A DNA stretch of 64,000 nt, from assembly GCF_001613405.1 (NCBI RefSeq), contig NZ_BDCH01000015.1, forward strand, positions 186,001-250,000, written 5' to 3'. Below the pieces are notes generated by a model. The model worked only from the letters and a program-made list of their open reading frames with translations. It ran no database searches and was not told where the DNA came from. Below, piece after piece: positions 29,177 to 36,813 of the stretch. Each line of letters starts with the position of its first letter. The first letter of the stretch is position 1. The translations under genes were made by a program, and so were the position numbers. Source of the DNA: Nocardia crassostreae (lineage in GTDB: Bacteria; Actinomycetota; Actinomycetes; Mycobacteriales; Mycobacteriaceae).

Positions 29177-29688
29177 TTACGCATCCGCCCCGATCAGCGC
29201 GTCGATAATGCCGCGCGCGGTGGCGATGGCGGAGTCCTCCCCCATCCGCGCCGCGGTATTGGCGGCGGCCACGACGGCGTCGAATTGGAAGGCCAGGGCG
29301 TGCGGGTCGCGGCCGGTGAGGAAGCCCTGGTCCTGGGCGCGGCGGATTTCCTTCTCCAGCAAGGCGAACCAGTTGTCGAGCAGGGCGCGCAGGCGGGGCA
29401 TGCCCTTGTCCACGCTCAGGGCGGGGACGATGACGTGCTGAATGAAGACCTCGCGGGCTGATTCGACGGCCGCGAGCTGAAGTTTCTCCTTGGTGCCGAA
29501 GAGCGTGGCTACACCGCTCTTGCTCACGCCCAGATCGGCGGCGAGGCGGCGCAGGCTCAGGCCGGTCAGCCCCTCGGCGGAGGCGACCTCGGCGGCGTGA
29601 CGGGCAATGGTGGCGCGAGCGCGGGCGCCCTTGAGCAGGCGCTGATCGGAAATCTGCGCGTCGGCGGGAGGCATCGGCTCGGTCACTC
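29177..29688 (-). CDS. TetR-family regulator of the divergent MFS gene
   Basis: A one-component repressor of about 170 residues. The helix-turn-helix reads LSLRRLAADLGVSKSGVATLF followed by GTKEKL. The start is either GTG at 29688 or ATG at 29676; GGAGG lies immediately upstream of both, and the much longer upstream frame crosses the intergenic operator. It is divergent from an MFS transporter, the classical arrangement of a drug-efflux pump and its repressor. Palindromes in the gap are probable binding sites. Confidence 0.88.
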
Positions 29689-29715
29689 CTCCATCTTGGC
29701 ACCAGACCCTTGCAA

Positions 29716-29764
29716 AAAAGCACGATCGGTCGCACTTTTCAACAATACGAACGATCGTACGTAC
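29716..29764. promoter_or_regulatory. Probable TetR operators between tetR and MFS
   Basis: The tetR-MFS gap holds a near-palindrome ACGAACG-AT-CGTACGT (29747-29762, one mismatch) overlapping a perfect GTACGTAC. A second ACGATCG-containing segment sits at 29722-29732, flanked by AAAAG and CTTTT. The repeated ACGATCG core suggests two sites for the adjacent TetR. Confidence 0.55.
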
Positions 29765-29807
29765 AGTTTGATTCCGCCTCGCTGATCCTTCGCTCGAAAG
29801 TCGCTTC

Positions 29808-31229
29808 ATGACCGAGTTGACGCCGCGGCAGCATGCCGCGACCGACGCAGTCCCACCGTCCGACACCTCCCCCGCCGCCCGGCGCGCACTGCTGGTCGCC
29901 TGCGGCGCGGCCTTCGTCGCCTTCCTCGATCTGTCCGTCGTCAATATCGCTTTCCCGGAAATCACCCGCGACTTCCCGGACACCTCCGCGACCAGCCTCA
30001 CCTGGGTGGTCAGCGGGTACGCCGTCGCCTTCGCCGCATTCCTCACCCCGGCCGGGCAACTGGCCGACGCGCTCGGTCGCGCCCGCGTATTCCTCTATGC
30101 CCTGGCCGGATTCGCGCTCACCTCACTGCTGTGCGGACTCGCGCCCGGCGCCGAATGGCTCATTGCCGGGCGCTTCCTGCAGGGCGCGACCGCCGCCTTC
30201 CTGATTCCCGCCGGACTGGGCGTGGTGCTGAGCGTGACGCCCGCCGAACACATCGGCGTGGCCATGGCCGCCTGGACCGCGGCGGGCGGATTCGCCGCCA
30301 CCGTGGGACCGGCCGCCGGTGGCGCGCTGGTCGAATGGTTCGGGTGGCGTTCGGTTTTCGTGGTCAACGTGCCCGTCACGGCCGCGCTGCTCGCGGTCGG
30401 ATGGCGCCTGACGAGCAAGGACGTGCGCCACGGTGACGGCCTGCCCGACCTGATCGGGACCGCCGCCACCGGGCTCGGCATCGGCGCGGTCGTCGCCGCG
30501 GTCACCCAGGGGCAGCAGTGGGGCTGGGGCTCGTGGCGCACGCTGGCGTGCGGGATCGGCGGGCTCGCCCTGCTGGGCCTGGCGCTGTGGCGGTCGCGGC
30601 GGCATCCGCGCCCAGCCATTGCGGTCGGACTGTGGCGGCATCACCGCTACGCGCTGGTCAATGCCGTCGCATTCGTATTCGGCGCCACCATGTTCGCGTG
30701 GCTGCTGGCCGGGCCGATCTGGCTCGACGCGGTCTGGGGGTATTCGGTGCTGACCTCGGCGGGCGCCATGACCGTCGGCGCCATCGCGGCCATGGTGACG
30801 GCCGTGCTCGCCGGACGCGCGCCCGAGCACTGGCACCGGTGGCTCGCCGTGGCGGGCGCACTGCTGTTCGCGGCCTCCACCCTCTATATGAGCACCGGCG
30901 CCTGGAGCGCCACCCCGGCGTTCTGGTCGGCCTGGGTGCCCGCCGGAATCCTGGGCGGCAGCGGCATCGGCATTCTCATTACCGTGCTCGCCACCATGGC
31001 CGCGCGCTCGCTGCCGCCGCGGCAGTTCGCCGCGGGCATCGGCATGAACCTCACCGCCCGCCAATCCGGCGGCGCGCTCGGCGTCGCGATTCTGGCCGCG
31101 GTGTTCGCGGCGAATCCGGACGACGGGCTCACCGCCTTCCACACCCTGTTCGCCGTCTGCGCGGGCATCGCGGCCGCGGCCGCCGTGCTGGCGGCCCTGC
31201 CCGTTCGAAGCGAGGAGATCAACGCATGA
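29808..31229 (+). CDS. MFS drug efflux transporter (DHA2-like)
   Basis: A 473-residue transporter with 12-14 hydrophobic helices. Motifs of drug:H+ antiporters are visible: FLDLSVVNIAFPEITRDF in helix 1, WVVSGYAVAFAAFLTPAGQL then ADALGRARVF (motif A), and LIAGRFLQGATAAFLIPAG. It likely exports a toxic small molecule with proton exchange. Its stop overlaps the ATG of an SGNH hydrolase, so the two are one transcription unit controlled by the divergent TetR. Confidence 0.9.
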   Translation: MTELTPRQHAATDAVPPSDTSPAARRALLVACGAAFVAFLDLSVVNIAFPEITRDFPDTSATSLTWVVSGYAVAFAAFLTPAGQLADALGRARVFLYALAGFALTSLLCGLAPGAEWLIAGRFLQGATAAFLIPAGLGVVLSVTPAEHIGVAMAAWTAAGGFAATVGPAAGGALVEWFGWRSVFVVNVPVTAALLAVGWRLTSKDVRHGDGLPDLIGTAATGLGIGAVVAAVTQGQQWGWGSWRTLACGIGGLALLGLALWRSRRHPRPAIAVGLWRHHRYALVNAVAFVFGATMFAWLLAGPIWLDAVWGYSVLTSAGAMTVGAIAAMVTAVLAGRAPEHWHRWLAVAGALLFAASTLYMSTGAWSATPAFWSAWVPAGILGGSGIGILITVLATMAARSLPPRQFAAGIGMNLTARQSGGALGVAILAAVFAANPDDGLTAFHTLFAVCAGIAAAAAVLAALPVRSEEINA

Positions 31230-31936
31230 GCCACAACGATATTCACACCGACACCGATGTGCTGACCGATACCGGTGCGCGCACCGAGGCCAATGATCCA
31301 CTGTGCCTGTCGGATTCGGAGGGCGCGGCCCTGCTCGCCGGGGCGCCGTGGCGGCGCTTCGCCATTATCGGCGGCTCCACCGCCGCGGGCATCGGCGATC
31401 CGGTGCCCGGTTACGAGACCATCCCGTGGGGGCACCGCCTGGCGCGCTGGCTCACCGCCGCCCATCCGGATGCGGTGTACCACAACACCGGGCGCATGGG
31501 GGCGACCATCCCGGAGGTGGCCGCCGAACAGTTCGCGCCCCTGGTCGATTTCCAGCCGGATCTGGTGCACGTCACCTGCGGCGGCAACGACCTGTTCCGC
31601 AAGAATGCCGATCTGGCCCTGGTCGAACGCGACCTCGACGAGCTGTGCGCCGCGGTCGCCGCCACCGGTGCGCGGCTGTCGCTGTTCACCCTCGCCGACG
31701 CCTCCACCGGCCCGCTGCTCCCGCTGCGCCCGCTGTTCGAGGCCTTCACCGGCAGCGTGCGCCGGGTCGCCGCCCGCCACGACGCCATCCTCACCGAATT
31801 CTGGTACCATCCGGCGCGCCTGCGCCCCGACTGGCTCAGAGCCGACCGCATCCACCTGACCATGGCCGGGCAGGCGGCGGTCGCCGCCGAAATGGCGAAA
31901 ACCTATGCGGCGGTCACGTCCACAGCGCGGCGATGA
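31226..31936 (+). CDS. SGNH/GDSL-type hydrolase
   Basis: A 236-residue esterase-like protein. Block I reads AIIGGSTAAGIGDP, so the usual GDS is GGS while the nucleophilic Ser stays. Block III is GGND, and block V is DRIHLT, supplying catalytic Asp and His. The first 40 residues are acidic and not conserved, and no signal peptide is seen. ATG overlaps the MFS stop by 4 bases, so it may modify (de-acylate) the compound exported by that pump, which is inference. Its 3' end overlaps the convergent small membrane protein by 23 bases. Confidence 0.82.
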   Translation: MSHNDIHTDTDVLTDTGARTEANDPLCLSDSEGAALLAGAPWRRFAIIGGSTAAGIGDPVPGYETIPWGHRLARWLTAAHPDAVYHNTGRMGATIPEVAAEQFAPLVDFQPDLVHVTCGGNDLFRKNADLALVERDLDELCAAVAATGARLSLFTLADASTGPLLPLRPLFEAFTGSVRRVAARHDAILTEFWYHPARLRPDWLRADRIHLTMAGQAAVAAEMAKTYAAVTSTARR

Positions 31937-32264
31937 ACACGTTGAGAATGGCCAGCCCACCGGCGGCGTGGGTCATCCACGGCACCGCCTTGCCGCGCTT
32001 GGCGTCGGCCCGTCCCATCTCCGCGAAGGCCGCGACGGCCACGGACACAACGAGTTTCACGCCGATCTTCGTCATATTCGGATCCTTGCCGAGCGAATCG
32101 ATCGACTCGGCCAGACCCACCAGGACGATGCCGGTGATTAGCTGGGCCCGCGCGCCCCACACCATCAGTTCCGACACCCGCGGCTGGGAGGCGGCATATC
32201 CGCCGACCACCGCCGCCATACCGAGCAGATGCGCCACGACCATCAGGTTGTAGACGAAGTCCAT
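31914..32264 (-). CDS. Small four-helix membrane protein, unknown function
   Basis: A 116-residue protein with four hydrophobic helices (MVVAHLLGMAAVVGGYAA, LITGIVLVGLAESI, KLVVSVAVAAFAEM, and GGLAILNVFIAALW). A conserved-looking His lies in helix 1. I recognise it only as an actinobacterial integral membrane protein of unknown function. It overlaps the 3' end of the SGNH hydrolase gene on the other strand. Confidence 0.7.
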   Translation of the reverse strand: MDFVYNLMVVAHLLGMAAVVGGYAASQPRVSELMVWGARAQLITGIVLVGLAESIDSLGKDPNMTKIGVKLVVSVAVAAFAEMGRADAKRGKAVPWMTHAAGGLAILNVFIAALWT

Positions 32265-32501
32265 GAGGCACGCCGTAGTTGATCACCCCGGTCGTACGAC
32301 AGCCGGTAGTACAACTTTCTCCGGCGAGTCGCCCAAGATCGGCCGCCGGGCGCCCCGACGGCCGGGCCGGGACGGCGGTGACGGGCCGAGATCGTGTTTC
32401 GTGGGTGCGCGCACCGGGTAGTCACCATCCAATGGCCCTCCATTGTTGGTTTTGGAGGGTCGTCCCGTTGTGGGCAGTGTGACCGGCTAGGAGATCTCAA
32501 G
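32265..32501. other. Intergenic region between the small membrane protein and GT9
   Basis: This 237-base divergent gap must carry both promoters. It has a perfect 10-bp palindrome GTCGTACGAC at 32291-32300, just upstream of the membrane-protein start, and a weak hairpin (CCCTCC ... GGAGGG) around 32440-32462. I see no gene in it. Confidence 0.4.
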
Positions 32502-33491
32502 GTGGCGGTTGTACTCGTGCTACGAGCACGTGGACTGGGTGATCTGCTCACCGCGGTCCCCGCCCTGCGTGCGCTGCGTAGGGCGCGGCCCGAGGATCAC
32601 ATCGCGCTTACCGCGCCGCATCGGCTGAAACCCATTGTGGATCTGATCGCGTCGGTCGACGAGATGGTGCCCACCTACGATCCCATTGTCATGCGCTGGG
32701 ACGGCGTACCGCCCGCGCTCGCGGTCAATCTGCACAGCGGGGGCGCGGAAGGGATCGTGGAGCTGGTCAAGACGCGGCCCGAACGCATTCTCACCTACCG
32801 CAATCCCGCCTTCCCGGATCTGGACGGGCCGGAGTGGGAGGCGGATATGCACGATGTGGACCGCTGGTGCCATCTGCTTGAGACCGACGGTATGACCGCC
32901 GATCGCCGCAATCTCGGGCTGGTGCCGCCGGTCGCCACCACCAGTCACCGCGATTGCGTGGTCGTGCACATCGGGGCCGGGGCTCCGGCGCGGCGCTGGC
33001 CGCCGGATCGGTTCGCCGCGGTGGTGCGGCATCTGCTGGTGCTGGGGCGCGAAGTGGTGCTGACCGGGGACGAGAGCGAACGCGATATCGCGCTCGGGGT
33101 GGCCGCCCGCGCCGGGCTGTCGCCGAATCGGGTGCTGGCGGGTCAGCAGAACCTCATCGAACTGGCCGCGACGGTGGCCGAGGCTGCGCTGGTGGTGTCC
33201 GGAGATACCGGGGTCGCGCATCTGGCGACGGCCTTCGGCACCCGCACCGTCCTGCTGTTCGGCCCGACCCCGCCCAGCCGCAGCGGGCCGCCCCCGCATC
33301 TGCTCGGACGGCATGCGGTGCTGTGGGCCGGGCAGACCGGCGACCCGGACGGCGCGGCCCCCGATCCGGGACTACTCAAGATCGGCGTGCCCGAGGTCGT
33401 CAACGCGGTCGACAAGCAACTGCGCAAACGCCCATGGCCCGGTACGGGATTGGATCGCCGCTCCCAGCAGGCGTATCTCCGGGTCGGCTGA
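32502..33491 (+). CDS. Glycosyltransferase family 9 (heptosyltransferase-like)
   Basis: A 329-residue GT-B enzyme. The start is GTG at 32502, with TAGGAG seven bases upstream. The N-terminus reads VAVVLVLRARGLGDLLTAVPALRALRRARP, the ADP-heptose:LPS heptosyltransferase-type motif. The C-terminal nucleotide-sugar domain has VVVHIGAGAPARRWPPDRFA and VVSGDTGVAHLATAFGTRTV, with the acidic/HLA motif of the family. Actinobacteria lack LPS, so the acceptor is probably another cell-envelope or secreted glycan. It converges with arsR. Confidence 0.88.
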   Translation: MAVVLVLRARGLGDLLTAVPALRALRRARPEDHIALTAPHRLKPIVDLIASVDEMVPTYDPIVMRWDGVPPALAVNLHSGGAEGIVELVKTRPERILTYRNPAFPDLDGPEWEADMHDVDRWCHLLETDGMTADRRNLGLVPPVATTSHRDCVVVHIGAGAPARRWPPDRFAAVVRHLLVLGREVVLTGDESERDIALGVAARAGLSPNRVLAGQQNLIELAATVAEAALVVSGDTGVAHLATAFGTRTVLLFGPTPPSRSGPPPHLLGRHAVLWAGQTGDPDGAAPDPGLLKIGVPEVVNAVDKQLRKRPWPGTGLDRRSQQAYLRVG

Positions 33492-33508
33492 GCGTCCTTA
33501 TATATGTC

Positions 33509-33835
33509 CTACATATCCGCGAGATCGGCGCGGGCACTGAACAGTGCGGCCGAGTAGGCGGCAATGGCGCTGGGCCAGAACTGCTCGAGGTAGTCGCGGG
33601 CGTCGGCCAGCCCGCGGGGGTCCAGGGAGTAGAGCCGGTGGTTGCCCGACGGTTGCACCATGACGAGCTTGGCCCCGCGCAAAACCTTCAGATGTTGCGA
33701 GACCGCCGAGCTGCTCACGCCCGCCGCGGCCGCCAAATCACCCACTGACCTGGGACCTTGCGGTAGCGCCTCGAAGATCGCGCGGCGGGTGGGGTCCGCG
33801 AGCGCGGTCAGCACCTTCACTCCGTTAGTCGGCAC
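33509..33835 (-). CDS. ArsR-family transcriptional regulator
   Basis: A 108-residue winged-helix repressor with LTALADPTRRAIFEAL, the recognition region AAGVSSSAVSQHLKVLRGAKLV, and the wing NHRLYSLDP. There are no cysteine pairs typical of metal sensors, so it is more like the non-metal (SmtB-unlike) ArsR subgroup that often controls START/AHSA1 or transport genes. No such target is adjacent; it converges with the GT9 gene, and its upstream gap abuts the M23 peptidase promoter region. Confidence 0.88.
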   Translation of the reverse strand: MPTNGVKVLTALADPTRRAIFEALPQGPRSVGDLAAAAGVSSSAVSQHLKVLRGAKLVMVQPSGNHRLYSLDPRGLADARDYLEQFWPSAIAAYSAALFSARADLADM

Positions 33836-34018
33836 TTAAATAGAGTGCCCCCAAGGCGGCATGTCGGTCAATACAACCTTTCTCAGCATTTCCCAAGTTC
33901 ATCACAAAATTACCGGCGTGTCGTTATCTAGCTGTAATACTTCACCTGGGCTTTTGTACCGCTGTGACGGTAACAAAACGGTTTCGAAACGACCATCACG
34001 CTCCCATACATTCGGTGC
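33836..34018. other. Divergent promoter region between arsR and the M23 peptidase
   Basis: This 183-base stretch is notably AT-richer than its surroundings and contains no reading frame I can support. It has to hold promoters for arsR and the M23 peptidase. I looked for a c-di-AMP riboswitch of the type often placed before cell-wall hydrolases and did not find a convincing core. Confidence 0.5.
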
Positions 34019-34699
34019 ATGCCCGTAACCGTTCCGTTATCTCGCCACCTCAAGGTCGGCGGTAAGTGCGGTAAGTATCGAACGGCCGCTACCCGTGCTG
34101 TGGCCGTTACCGCCGTCGTGAGCGCCTCCCTGAGCGTGCTCGCGGCCGCCGATCAGCGTGCCCAGGGCGCGCCGGCCGAGCCGTCCGTCACCACCGCCGC
34201 GCTGCCCGTCGCCTTCACCCCGCCGGAAGCGCAGATCCCGCAGATCGTGCCGCCGGAGGTGCTGAACATCCTCAACGGCCTGCAGCACGAGCAGGCCCGC
34301 CCCAAGACCGTGCGCCCGGTCGCCGGACCGCTCAGCTCCGGCTTCGGCATGCGCTGGGGCGCCATGCACGCCGGTCTGGACTTCGCCGACGGCTTCGGCG
34401 CGCCCATCCTGGCCGCCACCGACGGTACCGTCATCGAAGCGGGCCCGGCCTCGGGATTCGGCCTGTGGGTGCGCGTGCAGCAGGACGACGGCACCATCGG
34501 CGTCTACGGCCGCATGCAGGACATCCTGGTGCAGGTCGGCCAGCAGGTGCGCGCGGGCGATCACATCGCCACCGTCGGCAGCCGCGGCTACTCCACCGGT
34601 CCGCACCTGCACTACGAGGTGCACACCGAGGGCGGCCCCATCGACCCCATGCCCTGGCTGGCCGGTCGCGGCGTCGATGTCGGCGCACCCGTCGACTGA
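34019..34699 (+). CDS. Secreted M23-family metallopeptidase (LytM-like)
   Basis: A 226-residue exported peptidoglycan endopeptidase homologue. A signal peptide spans residues ~23-50 (AVAVTAVVSASLSVLAAADQ). The LytM domain has zinc ligands HxxxD in MHAGLDFADGFG and HxH in TGPHLHYEVH. The position that is usually His in the Tyr-Gly-His-Met motif is Arg here (VYGRMQD), which would remove one of the two catalytic histidines. The protein may therefore be a weak enzyme or a regulator of another hydrolase. It lacks a LysM or SH3 wall-binding domain. Confidence 0.88.
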   Translation: MPVTVPLSRHLKVGGKCGKYRTAATRAVAVTAVVSASLSVLAAADQRAQGAPAEPSVTTAALPVAFTPPEAQIPQIVPPEVLNILNGLQHEQARPKTVRPVAGPLSSGFGMRWGAMHAGLDFADGFGAPILAATDGTVIEAGPASGFGLWVRVQQDDGTIGVYGRMQDILVQVGQQVRAGDHIATVGSRGYSTGPHLHYEVHTEGGPIDPMPWLAGRGVDVGAPVD

Positions 34700-34770
34700 C
34701 ACCGATGCCATTGCCACGCACCGGGAATCGATGAGGGGTTCCCGGAATGCGACCCTGATCAACTGAATAC

Positions 34771-34857
34771 CGCCACGTCCCCCGGACCCGGGTACCGCGT
34801 GCAACTCGACTGATACCCGAGTACTACGTGCGAACCCCACCGCCGGGGGACGTGGCG
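34771..34857. repeat. Long inverted repeat downstream of the M23 gene
   Basis: Two perfect 15-base arms (CGCCACGTCCCCCGG at 34771-34785, complement at 34843-34857) enclose 57 bases, which contain a further small stem (CGGGTA / TACCCG). CTGATCA occurs on both outer sides (34755-34761 and 34859-34865). It begins 71 bases after the M23 stop and ends 29 bases before the next ATG. It could be a terminator/attenuator RNA or a small MITE-like element. Confidence 0.6.
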
Positions 34858-34886
34858 TCTGATCACCCGGTCATAGCGTCGCGATC

Positions 34887-35906
34887 ATGACCACCGCTCC
34901 CCTGGTTCCCGCCGCCCGACGGCTGCATCGCCCATTGCTCGCCGCCACGGCCGCCATGGCCGTGCTGACCGTGGTCTGCCTGGCCGCCATGGCCGTGGAC
35001 GATCGCCTGCTGTTGCAGGAATCGGTGTGGCTCAAACCGTTCAAGTTCGCCATCGCCTTCACCCTCTACACCGCCACCCTGGCCTGGCTGCTGTCGTTCC
35101 CGCACCGCGGGCAGCGGGTCACCTGGTGGATGGGCACCCTGTTCGCGCTCACCGCGATCGTGGACGTCGGGTTCATCACCGTGCAGGCCGTGCGGGGCAC
35201 CTTCAGCCATTTCAATATGCAGACCGATGCGGTCAACACCATCGGGCAGAACGTCTTCATGTCCGGCGTGCTGGGGTTGTTCGGCGCGAATCTCGTCATC
35301 GCCGTGATGCTTTCGTGGCAGCGCGTCACCGATCTGCCGACCGCCCGCGCCATCAAGGCCGGACTCGGTATCGCCGTGGTGGGCATGGCCTTCGGCTACA
35401 TCGTGGTACCGGGCACCGGTAAGCAGGAGGTCACCGACGCCTACGGCAATCCGGTGACCCTGGCCGCCGGGCACACCGTCATGGAGGGTCAACCGCTGGT
35501 GCGCGACGGTGTCGCCGGGATGCCGGTCACGCATTGGAGCACCGCGGGCGGCGATATCCGCATCGCCCACTTCCTCGGCATTCACGGCATCCAGCTGCTG
35601 ATCGTGGCGGCCATCCTGCTCGCCCGGTTCGCGCCCCGGGTGCCGTGGCTGCGCAGCGAGCGCACCCGCGCCGACCTGATCGCCGTCCTCGCCGTCGGCG
35701 TCGCCGGGCTCATGGGCGTGCTGCTGTGGCAGGCGCTGCGCGGTCAGCCGGTGACCGCGCCGGACGGCCTCACCCTCATGGCGTTCGGGGTGCTCGCCGC
35801 CGTCACCGCCGCAGGCGTCGGCCTGGTCTATGCGCGCCGGGACCGTGCGACCGTCCTCAGCGCAGCCGCTCCGCATCGCGCGCCAGTTTCACCAGTATCG
35901 CGGTGA
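34887..35906 (+). CDS. Multi-pass membrane protein, unknown function
   Basis: A 339-residue integral membrane protein with about nine helices. Recognisable segments are QESVWLKPFKFAIAFTLYTATLAWLL, GTFSHFNMQTDAVNTIGQ and a late GGDIRIAHFLGIHGIQLL with two histidines in a helix. Similar proteins occur in many actinobacteria without a known role; the buried histidines might bind haem or metal, which is speculation. Its 3' end overlaps the convergent zinc-finger-like gene by 50 bases. Confidence 0.75.
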   Translation: MTTAPLVPAARRLHRPLLAATAAMAVLTVVCLAAMAVDDRLLLQESVWLKPFKFAIAFTLYTATLAWLLSFPHRGQRVTWWMGTLFALTAIVDVGFITVQAVRGTFSHFNMQTDAVNTIGQNVFMSGVLGLFGANLVIAVMLSWQRVTDLPTARAIKAGLGIAVVGMAFGYIVVPGTGKQEVTDAYGNPVTLAAGHTVMEGQPLVRDGVAGMPVTHWSTAGGDIRIAHFLGIHGIQLLIVAAILLARFAPRVPWLRSERTRADLIAVLAVGVAGLMGVLLWQALRGQPVTAPDGLTLMAFGVLAAVTAAGVGLVYARRDRATVLSAAAPHRAPVSPVSR

Positions 35907-36177
35907 GATCTGCCAGCTCGATGGAGTCCGCGCCCTCTGCGACGGCCGTGGCCACATCCTCGGCCGCGCAGCGGGCGGCGAACCAGCGATCGGACAGGTC
36001 GGCAACCTCCTGGGCGCTGAGTACCACCGAGTCCTCGGGAATACCGGTGCCCTTCACGCTGTTTCGATGTTCGTAAGCGCGCTGGCGACAGGATTGCCGG
36101 CAATATCGTCGGCGACGCCCCATCTCGGATTCGGTGATCTCCCTCCCGCACCACATGCAGGATTGGCGTCGCGACAT
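35857..36177 (-). CDS. Small zinc-finger-like protein
   Basis: A protein of 106 residues from the ATG at 36177. The N-terminus has CMWCGREI followed by RRRYCRQSCRQRAYEHRN, a Cys-x2-Cys-x(n)-Cys-x3-Cys arrangement that should bind zinc, followed by an acidic helical tail. Such short proteins are common in actinobacteria and may bind nucleic acid, but I know of no proven function. It lies divergently upstream of rbpA and overlaps the preceding membrane protein at its 3' end. Confidence 0.7.
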   Translation of the reverse strand: MSRRQSCMWCGREITESEMGRRRRYCRQSCRQRAYEHRNSVKGTGIPEDSVVLSAQEVADLSDRWFAARCAAEDVATAVAEGADSIELADLTAILVKLARDAERLR

Positions 36178-36364
36178 GACCGGAGACCTTAGCCGTTTGC
36201 TCGGATTTGCGGGGGCGGGGCACGCCGGACGAGGCCATTCACCGCCAGCCGGTAGAATGGCAGGGTTCTCCCCACGGGAACCACAGCTGGCGCTCGCGCG
36301 TTGATGGATGCGGAAGCGCTGAACTGAACTAGACGTTGCCGACAGGTGAGAAGGGACCGCACTC

Positions 36365-36700
36365 ATGGCAGATCGCGTACTCCGGGGCAGTCGGCTCGGA
36401 GCGGTGAGCTACGAGACCGACCGCGACCACGACCTGGCGCCGCGTCGGGTGGCGCGGTACCGGACGGACAATGGCGAGGAATTCGACGTTCCCTTCGCCG
36501 ATGACGCCGAGATCCCCCCGACCTGGCTGTGCCGCAACGGCCAGGAGGGCGTACTGATCGAGGGCACCACCCAGGAGCCCAAGAAGGTCAAGCCGCCGCG
36601 CACGCATTGGGACATGCTGCTCGAGCGCCGCAGCAAGGAAGAGCTCGAGGAGCTCCTCCAGGAGCGCATGGAACTGCTCAAGAACCGCCGCCGCGGATAA
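36365..36700 (+). CDS. rbpA: RNA polymerase-binding protein RbpA
   Basis: RbpA is an actinobacterial general transcription factor that binds RNA polymerase and the group-1/2 sigma factor and stabilises the open promoter complex. The 111-residue length is typical. The core domain (GSRLGAVSYETDRDHDLAPR and PPTWLCRNGQEGVLIEG) is followed by the basic linker and the sigma-interacting C-terminal helices (THWDMLLERRSKEELEELLQ). A possible -10 box TAGAAT lies at 36254-36259. A terminator follows 16 bases after the stop. Confidence 0.97.
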   Translation: MADRVLRGSRLGAVSYETDRDHDLAPRRVARYRTDNGEEFDVPFADDAEIPPTWLCRNGQEGVLIEGTTQEPKKVKPPRTHWDMLLERRSKEELEELLQERMELLKNRRRG

Positions 36701-36715
36701 GAGCGAACGACGGAC

Positions 36716-36749
36716 AGGGGCCTCGCACCGAACGGTGCGGGGCCTCTTT
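36716..36749 (+). terminator. Rho-independent terminator after rbpA
   Basis: A stem of about 14 bp (AGGGGCCTCGCACC pairing with GGTGCGGGGCCTCT, two G-T pairs) and a tight loop is followed by TTT, just downstream of rbpA. Confidence 0.85.
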
Positions 36750-36813
36750 CGCGTGCACGGGTTGATGCGGTATTACTGTTGCCTCACAACTCATCTTTCA
36801 CGCGGGGGCACCG

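Noticed and set aside
33836..34018. A c-di-AMP riboswitch before the M23 gene
   Set aside because: The AT-richer leader lacks the conserved core and pairing I would expect.
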